Source: Actinomycetospora cinnamomea
GTDB lineage: Bacteria; Actinomycetota; Actinomycetes; Mycobacteriales; Pseudonocardiaceae
Assembly (NCBI RefSeq): GCF_003096675.1
Contig: NZ_QEKW01000001.1
Span: 124,001 to 188,000 of the forward strand
DNA length: 64,000 bases
Direction of reading: 5' to 3'
The position numbers were made by a program, and so were the translations under genes. Below the pieces are notes generated by a model that was not told the origin of the DNA, did not search any database, and worked only from the letters and a program-made list of their open reading frames with translations. Below, piece by piece: positions 1 through 8,336 of this stretch (positions within the stretch are counted from its first letter, which is position 1; the number at the start of each line of letters is the position of its first letter).

Positions 1-1374
<1,374 letters not shown>

Positions 1375-1401
1375 GGGGAACCGGACCGGAGCCCGACCCC
1401 T

Positions 1402-1440
1402 GGAGCCCCCCGCGCGACGCACGGTCGCGCGGGGGGCTCC
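1402..1440 (+). terminator. Rho-independent-like hairpin after sigA
   Basis: A perfect 17-bp GC-rich stem (1402-1418 with 1424-1440) closes a 5-nt loop, 28 nt after the sigA stop codon. There is no clear U-tract, as is common for actinobacterial terminators. Confidence 0.85.
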
Positions 1441-1625
1441 GTCGTCTCCGGGGTCGTGGTCGTCTCCGGGGTCGTGCCGGCGTCGCTCGCGCGACTCCCA
1501 CGGCGGCGCGGGGAGCGTCGTCGGCCGGAGGGCGTCGGGATCCGGGACCTTCGGCCCTGGGACCCCGCCCGCCTCCGAGGCCAGGGTGGCCCGCCTCGGA
1601 CGACACCGGTGTCGAGGAGGACGCG

Positions 1626-1862
1626 ATGGCGACCTACGCCTACCGCTGCCCCGACTGCGGCACCTTCGACCAGTCGCGTCCGATGGGTGAGGCCCCGGAG
1701 TGCGTGGCGTGTCCACGCTGCGCTGCGTCCTCGCCGCGGCAGTGGACGCCTCCGCTGCTCGCCCGGATGAACCCCGCGCTGCGGACGGCGCTCGCGCGGG
1801 AGGAAGCCAGCCGCGACGCACCCGAGGTCGTCACGCGCGCCTCGGGCACCACACGTCGCTGA
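1626..1862 (+). CDS. fmdB: FmdB family zinc-ribbon protein
   Basis: A 78-residue protein with an N-terminal zinc ribbon: YRCPDCG, then a second CxxC (ACPRC) about 18 residues on. This is the FmdB architecture, a small protein typically encoded beside formamidase/acetamidase genes and proposed to be regulatory. The ATG is preceded by GAGGAGG at good spacing, which decides this start over a much longer reading frame upstream. It is followed on the same strand by the AmiS channel (72 nt gap) and formamidase, so it is probably the first gene of a three-gene operon. The basic C-terminal tail after about residue 45 is not conserved in any way I recognise. Confidence 0.85.
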   Translation: MATYAYRCPDCGTFDQSRPMGEAPECVACPRCAASSPRQWTPPLLARMNPALRTALAREEASRDAPEVVTRASGTTRR

Positions 1863-1933
1863 CCGGACGTGCGGGCGGGCTCGTGCCGCGCCCCGCCGGG
1901 GGGAACGTCCTCGTCCACTCCAGGGGAGGACCC

Positions 1934-2596
1934 GTGGCCGCTGTCGGTTTGTTCTACGTCGGTGCCGTCCTGTTCGTGAACGGGCTGATGCTCCTCGGCC
2001 TGGTCGAACCCAAGGCCACCGCGATCATCAACCTCTTCGTCGGCTCCCTGCAGGTCATCACGCCGACCTACCTGATCTTCACGGCCAACGGGGACAGCAA
2101 CCAGGTCCTCCTGGCGGCGGGCCTGTACCTCTTCGGTTTCACCTATCTCTACGTCGGTATCGGCCTGCTCGCCGGCCTCGACACCACCGGCGTCGGCTAC
2201 TTCTCGTTGTTCGTGGCCATCGCGGCGATCGGCTTCTCGTTCGCCAACTTCACCGTGCTCGAGGACCCGCCCTTCGGCGTGATCTGGCTCTACTGGGCCG
2301 TGCTGTGGACCCTGTTCTTCCTCCTGCTCGGGCTCAAGCGCGAGTTCCTGACGCGCTACACGGGCTACGTCACGACGATCCAGGGCTGGGTCACCGCCGC
2401 GATCCCCGGGTTCCTGCTGCTCATCGGCGCGTGGCCCACCACCGGGCTCACCGCGATCGTGCTCGGTGTCATCGGGGTCGCGATGCTCCTGGTCCTCCTG
2501 CCGACGCTGCGGACGCCGCGCCGCCGCCACGAGGCGGGCTCCACGACCGGCCCCACTCCCACGCCCGTTCCCGATTCGGAGCTGAGCAGGACCTGA
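1934..2596 (+). CDS. amiS: AmiS/UreI family amide/urea channel
   Basis: A 220-residue integral membrane protein with about six hydrophobic segments filling residues 1-200, starting AAVGLFYVGAVLFVNGLMLL. The length and pattern (QVITPTYLIF, GFSFANFTVLEDPP, GVIWLYWAVLW) match the AmiS/UreI family of proton-gated or passive amide and urea channels in the cytoplasmic membrane. GTG at 1934 was chosen because GGGGAGGA lies 4-6 nt upstream and the hydrophobic part begins at once. It sits between fmdB and formamidase, so import of short-chain amides such as formamide is the likely role. The Pro/Thr-rich C-terminal 25 residues are cytosolic and probably disordered. Confidence 0.92.
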   Translation: MAAVGLFYVGAVLFVNGLMLLGLVEPKATAIINLFVGSLQVITPTYLIFTANGDSNQVLLAAGLYLFGFTYLYVGIGLLAGLDTTGVGYFSLFVAIAAIGFSFANFTVLEDPPFGVIWLYWAVLWTLFFLLLGLKREFLTRYTGYVTTIQGWVTAAIPGFLLLIGAWPTTGLTAIVLGVIGVAMLLVLLPTLRTPRRRHEAGSTTGPTPTPVPDSELSRT

Positions 2597-2651
2597 CCGC
2601 TCCGCCGTCCCGTTGTGCCCGCCGGCCACGGCCGGCCCGTCCCGGAGGTGA

Positions 2652-3911
2652 ATGACCATGCCCGAGGTCGTGTTCGAGGTCGACCAGTCCAAGTCCATGC
2701 GCGACCAGGCCGTCCCCGGCCACAACCGGTGGCACCCGGACGTGCCCGTGGCCACCATGGTCCGGCCGGGGAGCGAGTTCCGGGTGGAGTGCCGGGAGTG
2801 GACGGACGCCCAGATCGGCAACAACGACTCCGCCAACGACGTGCGGGACGTCGACCTCTCCCGCGCGCACATGCTGTCCGGGCCGATCGGCGTCGAGGGA
2901 GCCGAACCGGGCGACCTGCTCGTGGTCGACATCCTGGACCTCGGGGCGTGCCAGCCCCCGCAGGAGTACGGCGACGCGCCCGGCCAGGGCTGGGGCTACA
3001 CGGGCATCTTCGCCCGCACCAACGGCGGCGGGTTCCTCACCGACTACTTCCCCGACTCCGCCAAGGCCATCTGGGACTTCCACGGCCAGGTCGCGACCTC
3101 GCGGCACCTGCCGGGCGTGCGGTACACCGGCATCACCCACCCCGGCCTGTTCGGCACGGCTCCGTCGGCCGACCTGCTCGCGCGCTGGAACCGCCGCGAA
3201 CAGGCGCTCATCGACCGCGAGCCCGACCGGGTGCCGCCGCTGGCCCTGCCGCCGCTGCGCGAGAGCAGCCTGGGCGGGCAGGCGACGGGCTCGCTCGCCG
3301 ACCAGATCGCCGCCGAGGGCGCCCGCACCGTGCCCGCCCGGGAGAACGGCGGCAACCACGACATCAAGAACTTCACCCGCGGCAGCCGGGTCTACTACCC
3401 GGTGCACGTCGAGGGCGCCAAGCTCTCCGGCGGCGACCTGCACTTCAGTCAGGGTGACGGCGAGATCACCTTCTGCGGCGCCATCGAGATGGGTGGCTAC
3501 ATCGACTTCGGCGTCGACCTGATCAAGGGCGGCATGGAGACCTACGGTGTCTCCACGAACCCGATCTTCATGCCCGGCAACGTCGAGCCGCGCTACTCCG
3601 AGTTCCTGACGTTCATCGGGATCTCCGTCGACCACGACACCGACACCAACGAGTACCTCGACGCGACGCTGGCCTACAAGCGCGCCTGCCTCAACGCCGT
3701 CGAGTACCTCAAGAAGTTCGGCTACACCGGGGAGCAGGCCTACCTGCTGCTCGGCTCGGCCCCGATCGAGGGCCGGGTCAGCGGCGTCGTCGACATCCCG
3801 AACGCATGCTGCTCGCTCTACCTGCCCACCGCGATCTTCGACTTCGACATCCGCCCGTCGGCGTCGGGGCCCACGGCGGCCGACCGCGGCATGTCCGCGG
3901 TGACCAGCTGA
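2652..3911 (+). CDS. fmdA: Formamidase/acetamidase
   Basis: A 419-residue enzyme of the FmdA/AmdA family, which hydrolyses formamide (or acetamide) to ammonia and the acid, giving a nitrogen source. Family hallmarks are the start PEVVFEVDQSKSMRDQ with PGHNRWHPD soon after, the segment EWTDAQIGNNDSANDV, and the central HDIKNFTRGSRVYYPVHVEGA followed by GDLHFSQGDGEI. The length is normal for the family. GGAGGTGA precedes ATG 2652; a second ATG two codons on is also possible. It is the third gene of fmdB-amiS-fmdA. Formamide rather than acetamide is inferred from closeness to the FmdA branch and from fmdB. Confidence 0.95.
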   Translation: MTMPEVVFEVDQSKSMRDQAVPGHNRWHPDVPVATMVRPGSEFRVECREWTDAQIGNNDSANDVRDVDLSRAHMLSGPIGVEGAEPGDLLVVDILDLGACQPPQEYGDAPGQGWGYTGIFARTNGGGFLTDYFPDSAKAIWDFHGQVATSRHLPGVRYTGITHPGLFGTAPSADLLARWNRREQALIDREPDRVPPLALPPLRESSLGGQATGSLADQIAAEGARTVPARENGGNHDIKNFTRGSRVYYPVHVEGAKLSGGDLHFSQGDGEITFCGAIEMGGYIDFGVDLIKGGMETYGVSTNPIFMPGNVEPRYSEFLTFIGISVDHDTDTNEYLDATLAYKRACLNAVEYLKKFGYTGEQAYLLLGSAPIEGRVSGVVDIPNACCSLYLPTAIFDFDIRPSASGPTAADRGMSAVTS

Positions 3912-3923
3912 GCGGCCGCGGCG

Positions 3924-4076
3924 TCAGGCCGAGAGGGCCGGCGGCTCGCCCTCCGCGCGGGGGCGGGCCGTCACCACGGCGGCCGCGCCGCAGTTCCAGC
4001 ACGCCGGCTCGGGCTCGTGGTCCCGACCGGCGACCTCGCAGTGAGGGCAGTACCAGTGGCTGACGATGATGTCCAT
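3924..4076 (-). CDS. Small zinc-ribbon protein
   Basis: A 50-residue protein with two CxxC knuckles (WYCPHCEV and ACWNCGAA) 18 residues apart, an obvious single zinc ribbon. ATG at 4076 is favoured because AGGAG lies just upstream and the knuckle begins within ten residues. Longer frames upstream lack a ribosome site. It is convergent with fmdA, ending 12 nt past the fmdA stop. Function is unknown. Small ribbons of this kind often accompany amidase or nitrogen genes, so a link to the formamide operon is possible but unproven. Confidence 0.7.
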   Translation of the reverse strand: MDIIVSHWYCPHCEVAGRDHEPEPACWNCGAAAVVTARPRAEGEPPALSA

Positions 4077-4136
4077 GAGGAGGCTCCTGAGGAGAGGGAC
4101 CCGCGGTCCCGTGAGTGGGTCCCCCCGCCGAAACAT

Positions 4137-4409
4137 GTGGCGGCCGACCGCGCCGCTGTGCACAGCCTGCGCACAGCTCACCACATCGCGGAGTCGCTCG
4201 CCGAGGCGGGTGTGCCCGACGAGCCGGTCGTGCTGGACCGGCGCGGGCCGCACCGGAGCCTCGCCGCCCTCGACCGTCTGCTCGCCGACGCGATCGACGA
4301 GGCGGAGTCCGAGAAGGACGCGACGGACGGGGTGGACGGGGTCGACGAGGCGGACGACACCGGCGGGACGGACGCGGCGGACGACGCCGACCCGACGGCC
4401 GACGCGTGA
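4137..4409 (+). CDS. Small acidic hypothetical protein
   Basis: An open frame with strong G/C third-position bias, about 90 codons from GTG 4137. It has an amphipathic first half (HSLRTAHHIAESLAEAG, SLAALDRLLADAIDEAES) and a highly acidic Asp/Gly/Thr tail. The same frame extends upstream to GTG 4017, which would overlap the antisense zinc-ribbon gene. No start has a convincing ribosome site. I do not recognise the family. Codon bias favours a real gene, but the start is uncertain. Confidence 0.4.
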   Translation: MAADRAAVHSLRTAHHIAESLAEAGVPDEPVVLDRRGPHRSLAALDRLLADAIDEAESEKDATDGVDGVDEADDTGGTDAADDADPTADA

Positions 4410-4478
4410 TCCCTGGGCCCGCGTCCGGCCGTGGGCGCGGGACCGTCCGGTCGATGGTCACCACCGGCTCCGAGTTCC

Positions 4479-4484
4479 TAGACT
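4479..4484 (+). promoter_or_regulatory. -10 element of a probable leaderless gvpA-like transcript
   Basis: TAGACT fits the actinobacterial TANNNT -10 consensus and ends 6 nt before the GTG start of the gas-vesicle gene. There is no Shine-Dalgarno sequence. Transcription would begin at or next to the start codon, so the mRNA is probably leaderless. Confidence 0.5.
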
Positions 4485-4490
4485 CCGGCG

Positions 4491-4862
4491 GTGACCTCCG
4501 CCGGCGTGCGCCGCTCCCCGCAGGGCGGGCTCGCCGAGGTCCTCGACCTCATCCTCGACAAGGGCCTCGTCATCGACGCCTTCGTCAAGGTGTCGGTGAT
4601 CGGGATCGAGATCGTCACGATCGACGCGCGCATCGTCGTGGCCAGCGTCGACACCTACCTGCGCTTCGCCGAGGCGACCAACCGGCTGGACCTGCACGCC
4701 AAGGGCGGCAAGGGGCTCGCCGAGCTGCCGGGGCACATGACCGAGAAGGTCTACGAGGGGGGCGCCAAGGGCATCACCAAGGGCGTGCTCGACGGGGCGC
4801 ACGAGGTGTGGCGCGAGGTCCGCGAGGAGCGCCGCGAGCGCAAGCGGCGGCGGAAGGGCTGA
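4491..4862 (+). CDS. Gas vesicle structural protein, GvpA/GvpJ family (orphan)
   Basis: A 123-residue protein whose residues about 14-70 are a classic GvpA core: [20 protein letters not shown], then [25 protein letters not shown]. GvpA forms the ribbed protein shell of gas vesicles, and related GvpJ/M/S proteins are minor nucleators. The C-terminal 50 residues, ending in a run of Arg/Lys/Glu, are longer and more charged than a typical GvpA. None of the usual partners (gvpF, L, G, K, N, O) is in the window, so this is an orphan copy here. A shell-forming role is doubtful; a minor or repurposed member is equally likely. The following small gene could be co-transcribed. Confidence 0.88.
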   Translation: MTSAGVRRSPQGGLAEVLDLILDKGLVIDAFVKVSVIGIEIVTIDARIVVASVDTYLRFAEATNRLDLHAKGGKGLAELPGHMTEKVYEGGAKGITKGVLDGAHEVWREVREERRERKRRRKG

Positions 4863-4887
4863 ACGGCCTCCCGACGCCCGGCCTGCG

Positions 4888-5187
4888 ATGCTGGCCCCCG
4901 TGCAGCCCGACCCCGCCCGCGACGTGCCCGACACCGACCCCGCCGAGGTCCACCGGCGGTCGGTGGCCCTGATCCGCGGCATGGACGCGGGCGACCTCGA
5001 GGCCGTGGGCGCCCTGCTCGCCGAGCTGGCGGGGCCGGAGGAGTTCGCCGCCCAGGTCGTGAGCCTGGCGAGCCTGGCCCGGCTGCTGCTCGACCAGCGC
5101 GAGGACACCGCGCCCGGCGCGGACGAGGCACGCGCGGCGGTGCTGCACGAACTCGCGAACGTCCTGACCGCGGCGGAAGGCGGCTGA
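4888..5187 (+). CDS. Hypothetical protein
   Basis: A 99-residue soluble, mostly helical protein (HRRSVALIRGMDAGDLEAVG, ELAGPEEFAAQVVSLASLAR). It has no membrane segment and no cysteine or metal-binding pattern. ATG 4888 or GTG 4900 could start it; neither has a good ribosome site. It lies 25 nt after the GvpA-like gene and 47 nt before the cysQ-like gene, all on one strand, so the three may be one transcript. I do not recognise the family. Confidence 0.6.
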   Translation: MLAPVQPDPARDVPDTDPAEVHRRSVALIRGMDAGDLEAVGALLAELAGPEEFAAQVVSLASLARLLLDQREDTAPGADEARAAVLHELANVLTAAEGG

Positions 5188-5234
5188 CCCTGGGCCGCCC
5201 GGCCGCGCCGGCGCGCGTCGGGGAGGATCGGGGG

Positions 5235-6026
5235 GTGAGTGCCGCGAGGGACGTGCCACCGGACGCGACCGCCGAGCCGACGGTCGCGGAGGACGCCGCG
5301 CTGGCCCGCGAGCTCGCCGAGGCCACCGGCGCGCTGCTGATGACCCTGCGCGAGGACACCGCCCCCGGCCGGTCCCGCGAGTACCGCGGCGACGCCGAGG
5401 CGCACGACTTCCTCGTCGGCGCGCTCGCCCGCCACCGGCCGACCGACGCCGTGCTCTCCGAGGAGGGCACCCAGGACCCGGCGCCGCGCCGCGGGGCGCA
5501 CCGCCTGTGGATCGTCGACCCCCTCGACGGCTCCAGCGGCTACGGGCGCGGCGGGGACGAGTGGGGGGTCCACGTGGCGCTCGTCGTCGACGGCGCCCTC
5601 GTCGCCGGCGCCGTCGCCCTGCCCGCCCGCGACGAGCTGGCCGACTCGGAGACGGTCGCCCGGGTACCGGACACCCCGGTCGACCCCGATCGCGGGCTGA
5701 CCGTCACGGTGAGCCGCTCGCGCCCGCCGGCCGAGCTGCGCCGCCTCGCCGCGGCCTTCCCGGTGCGCACGCGCGCGATGTCGGCCGCGGGCGTGAAGAC
5801 CCTCGCGGTGGTCGACGGCCACGTCGACGCCTACCTGCACTCCGGCGGGCAGTACGAGTGGGACAACGCCGCCCCGGCCGCGGTCGCGATGGGCGCGGGC
5901 CTGCGCGTCACGCGTCTCGACGGGCGTCCGCTGCCCTTCGGCGCCGACGACCCGTACTCCCCCGACCTGCTGATCGCCCGCCCCGCCGTGCACGAGGCGA
6001 TCCTCGACGTGCTCGTCCCGCGGTGA
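5235..6026 (+). CDS. cysQ: Inositol-monophosphatase-family phosphatase, CysQ-like (3'(2'),5'-bisphosphate nucleotidase)
   Basis: A 263-residue member of the lithium-sensitive, Mg-dependent phosphatase superfamily. The three metal-site motifs are present: LSEEG near residue 75, WIVDPLDGSSGY near 95 and WDNAAPAAVA near 215. CysQ removes the 3'-phosphate from PAP made during sulfate assimilation; close relatives act on inositol-1-phosphate or fructose-1,6-bisphosphate. The short length and YEWDNAAPAAVA pattern favour CysQ, but activity cannot be assigned for certain. The start is GTG 5235. It is convergent with the glutamine-synthetase-family gene, with a hairpin between them. Confidence 0.8.
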   Translation: MSAARDVPPDATAEPTVAEDAALARELAEATGALLMTLREDTAPGRSREYRGDAEAHDFLVGALARHRPTDAVLSEEGTQDPAPRRGAHRLWIVDPLDGSSGYGRGGDEWGVHVALVVDGALVAGAVALPARDELADSETVARVPDTPVDPDRGLTVTVSRSRPPAELRRLAAAFPVRTRAMSAAGVKTLAVVDGHVDAYLHSGGQYEWDNAAPAAVAMGAGLRVTRLDGRPLPFGADDPYSPDLLIARPAVHEAILDVLVPR

Positions 6027-6037
6027 GCCCCGCCGCA

Positions 6038-6084
6038 GCGAGGGACGCCCTGGCTGCGTGTCACGCAGCGGGGGACGCCCTCGC
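6038..6084. terminator. Intergenic hairpin between convergent genes, repeat-family member R1
   Basis: Outer stem GCGAGGG/CCCTCGC and an imperfect inner stem CCTGGCTGCGT/ACGCAGCGGGG fold around a 3-nt loop between the cysQ-like and glutamine-synthetase-family stop codons. The left half closely matches the element at 54460-54511, so this is also a member of a dispersed repeat. Confidence 0.7.
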
Positions 6085-6090
6085 CCCGCG

Positions 6091-7455
6091 TCAGTAGCGC
6101 CAGCGCCAGGCCGCGAGGACGTCCTCGGTGTCGCGCTCGGCGCCCCAGGCGGCGTCGGCGCGGCGCACGGCCAGGAAGGCGCCGAGGCGCTCCTCGCCCA
6201 GGGCCGCGGTGAGGCGCTCGCAGCCGAGCAGTGCGGCCTCCTGATCGGCCTGGGTGGTGGGCAGTGGGACGACGCCGGCCTGCGCCCGCTCCTCCTCGGT
6301 CCACGTGCCCGGATCGGACGCGAAGGGCGGGGGCGGCGTCAGGCCCTCGTCCACGCCCGCGACCCCGGCGGTGAGCAGGGCGGTGAGCGCCAGGTAGGGG
6401 TTGGCGGAGGCGTCGGAGACCTTGAGCTCGACGTTCGCATGGTCGTCGCCGAGCATCGGCGAGCCCGCCACGTAGCGGACCGGGGCCTCGCGGTTCTCGA
6501 TCCCCCAGAACCCGTAGGCGCCGGCGAAGAAGCCGGGCCGCAGCCGTGCCGCGGAGCCGAGCGAGGGCGCCGTGACGGCGGCGAGCGCGGGCAGGTCGCG
6601 CAGCAGCCCGGCGATGTACGCACCGCCCGCCGGGTCGTCGGGGCCGTCGAGGCCACCGGCGAGCAGGTTGCGGCCGTCGCGCCACAGCGAGGTGTGCGCG
6701 TGCCACCCGTTGCCCGCCATCTGCAGCGACGGCAGCGGGGCGAAGCTCACCCGCAGCCCGTGCCGCGCCGCGGCGGCGAGCACGGTCTGGCGCGCCAGCA
6801 GCTGCTCGTCGGAGGCCCGGACGGGGTCGGTGGCGCCGAGGGAGAGCTCGACCTGCGCCGGTCCGTACTCGGCGTGCAGCTGGCCGATGCGCAGACCGTT
6901 CGCCTCCGCGTCCCGCAGGACGTCGGTGACGAAGCCGTCGATCTCGAGCAGGGCGTGGGGGCTGTACGCGGGGCCGCGGTACGCGGGCACGACCGCGCCG
7001 TCGGGGCTCGCCGCGGAGACAGCGAACTCCATCTCGTAGCCGACCAGCGCGCTGTAGCCGCGGTCGGCGAGGGCGTCGACGGTGGACGTCAGCAGCGAGC
7101 GCTGGTCCCAGGGCCACGGCGACCCGTCGACCGTCACCTGGGTGCCGGGCGCCCACGCCAGGCCCGGCTGGCCGGCCAGGGGTGTGAGCCGGTCCAGGTC
7201 GGGCACCAGGCGGACGTCGCCCGACGGCGTCTCCCGCCCCGGCGCGCCGTACTGGATCCCGTCGTTCGTGTCGAAGATCGCGAACACGGTGCTGACCCCG
7301 ATGCCGGTCTCGGCCACCTGCGGCAGCGTGGCCACCGGCACGGTGCGCGACCGCGGGATGCCGTTGTTGTCCGCCCAGACCACCACGACGCCGGCGACAC
7401 CCGCCGTCCTCAGCTGCTCGGCGAGCTCGGCCGCCCGCTCCCCGATGTCGCCCAC
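6091..7455 (-). CDS. Glutamine synthetase family protein (GlnA-like ligase)
   Basis: A 454-residue protein with the glutamine synthetase fold. It has an N-terminal beta-grasp part (VVWADNNGIPRSRTVPV) and a catalytic barrel with EMEFAVS, NGWHAHTSLW, ENREAPVRY and DASANPYLALTALL. Enzymes of this fold join ammonia or an amine to a glutamate-type carboxylate using ATP. The canonical adenylylation segment of GlnA is absent and the substrate region diverges, so it is more likely one of the GlnA paralogues used for amines, polyamines or detoxification than the housekeeping enzyme. The GTG start has GGGGAGGGG upstream. It is transcribed from its own promoter (7492-7497). Substrate is unassigned. Confidence 0.85.
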   Translation of the reverse strand: MGDIGERAAELAEQLRTAGVAGVVVVWADNNGIPRSRTVPVATLPQVAETGIGVSTVFAIFDTNDGIQYGAPGRETPSGDVRLVPDLDRLTPLAGQPGLAWAPGTQVTVDGSPWPWDQRSLLTSTVDALADRGYSALVGYEMEFAVSAASPDGAVVPAYRGPAYSPHALLEIDGFVTDVLRDAEANGLRIGQLHAEYGPAQVELSLGATDPVRASDEQLLARQTVLAAAARHGLRVSFAPLPSLQMAGNGWHAHTSLWRDGRNLLAGGLDGPDDPAGGAYIAGLLRDLPALAAVTAPSLGSAARLRPGFFAGAYGFWGIENREAPVRYVAGSPMLGDDHANVELKVSDASANPYLALTALLTAGVAGVDEGLTPPPPFASDPGTWTEEERAQAGVVPLPTTQADQEAALLGCERLTAALGEERLGAFLAVRRADAAWGAERDTEDVLAAWRWRY

Positions 7456-7491
7456 CGTCGTCTCCCCTCCCCCACCCGAATGGTGGCGGAC

Positions 7492-7497
7492 AGGCTA
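7492..7497 (-). promoter_or_regulatory. -10 element for the glutamine-synthetase-family gene
   Basis: On the minus strand this reads TAGCCT (TANNNT), 37 nt before the GTG start, leaving a short leader with a GGGGAGGGG ribosome site. Confidence 0.45.
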
Positions 7498-7511
7498 GTG
7501 GGCGACCAGGG

Positions 7512-7538
7512 CTCCCAGGCGGTCACCACCGCCGGGAG
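7512..7538. other. Inverted repeat upstream of the glutamine-synthetase-family gene
   Basis: CTCCC-A-GGCGGT and ACCGCC-GGGAG form an 11-bp stem with one bulge and a 4-nt loop, just upstream of the minus-strand -10 box. It could be an operator. The rest of the 319-nt gap (7456-7774) shows nothing further that I can assign, apart from the leader of the DUF7455 gene. Confidence 0.4.
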
Positions 7539-7780
7539 ATCCCGTTCCGCGGGCACGGACCGCTCGTCGCCGGAGATCGACTCCCGAACGGGTGGCGAGC
7601 GCCGCTACCCCGAAACGAAGGTCCTCTCACCCCCGATGAGCGGTTCGTGACGGACGACAAAGCGGCGCGTGAACACGAGCGGTCGCGGGCAGCGTCTGCC
7701 ACAGTGGAGGGGCGACGGTCGCACGACCGGAGCTCGCGGGCCCGGACCCCCATCCGAGGCCTCGACGGAGGGAGATGACG

Positions 7781-7969
7781 ATGCCCGGCACCCTGACCCG
7801 GCCAGAACTCACCGCCTCGGACCGCTGCGACCGCTGCGGTGCAGCGGCGAAGGTTCGCGCCGTACTGCCCTCCGGTGGAGAACTCCTCTTCTGCGGGCAC
7901 CACGCCCGGGCCCACGAGGCCAAGTTGAAGGAGCTGTCGGTGGACGTGCAGACCGGTGAGAGCGCATGA
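7781..7969 (+). CDS. DUF7455 domain protein
   Basis: A 62-residue actinobacterial protein with a possible zinc site: CDRCGAAA near residue 16 and FCGHHARAH near residue 37, a CxxC...CxxH arrangement. The pattern ASDRCDRCGAAAKVRAVL...GGELLFCGHH matches the DUF7455 family, found beside sigma factor genes in many actinobacteria. Two ATGs lie 6 nt apart; the second (7781) is preferred because GGAGGGA then has about 7 nt spacing, against 1-2 nt for the first. Function is unknown. A strong hairpin follows. Confidence 0.8.
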   Translation: MPGTLTRPELTASDRCDRCGAAAKVRAVLPSGGELLFCGHHARAHEAKLKELSVDVQTGESA

Positions 7970-8022
7970 CGGCCGACTGACCAGCGGTTTTCCCGCAGGA
8001 CCACAGACCAGAGATCGAGACC

Positions 8023-8058
8023 ACGACGGGCGAGGGCCACACGGTCCTCGCCCGTCGT
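8023..8058 (+). terminator. Hairpin after the DUF7455 gene
   Basis: A perfect 13-bp stem (8023-8035 with 8046-8058) and 10-nt loop, 54 nt past the stop. No U-tract. Confidence 0.8.
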
Positions 8059-8336
8059 CGTGTCCGGGCGGGTCGGGACCACGGCTCCCGACGACCTCCG
8101 AGCACCCGGCGCCCGACCGTCCGCGCGACGATGATGATCGAGGCGGGCCGTGCCGTCCCGTCCTGGACGCTCCCGACGGTGCCGGGTCCCCTCGCTCCGG
8201 CGCCACCGAGACGTGTGACGACGGGGTGAACGGTGTGTCGTCACGATGTCGCTCCGCGACGACCGCGACACACCTCCTCCACCACGGAGTGTGATATCGA
8301 CCACATGTCACGGGTCGCGCACGGAGCGTGAGTGGG
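8059..8336. other. Intergenic stretch without recognised feature
   Basis: About 280 nt between the DUF7455 terminator and the convergent helicase 3' end. Reading frames here lack codon bias and start sites. I see no promoter, RNA or repeat that I can support. Confidence 0.5.

Noticed and set aside
5099-5370. The phrase REDTAPG occurs both in the 99-residue hypothetical protein and in the CysQ-like protein
   Set aside because: Seven residues only, with no similarity around it and encoded by common GC-rich codons; likely coincidence.
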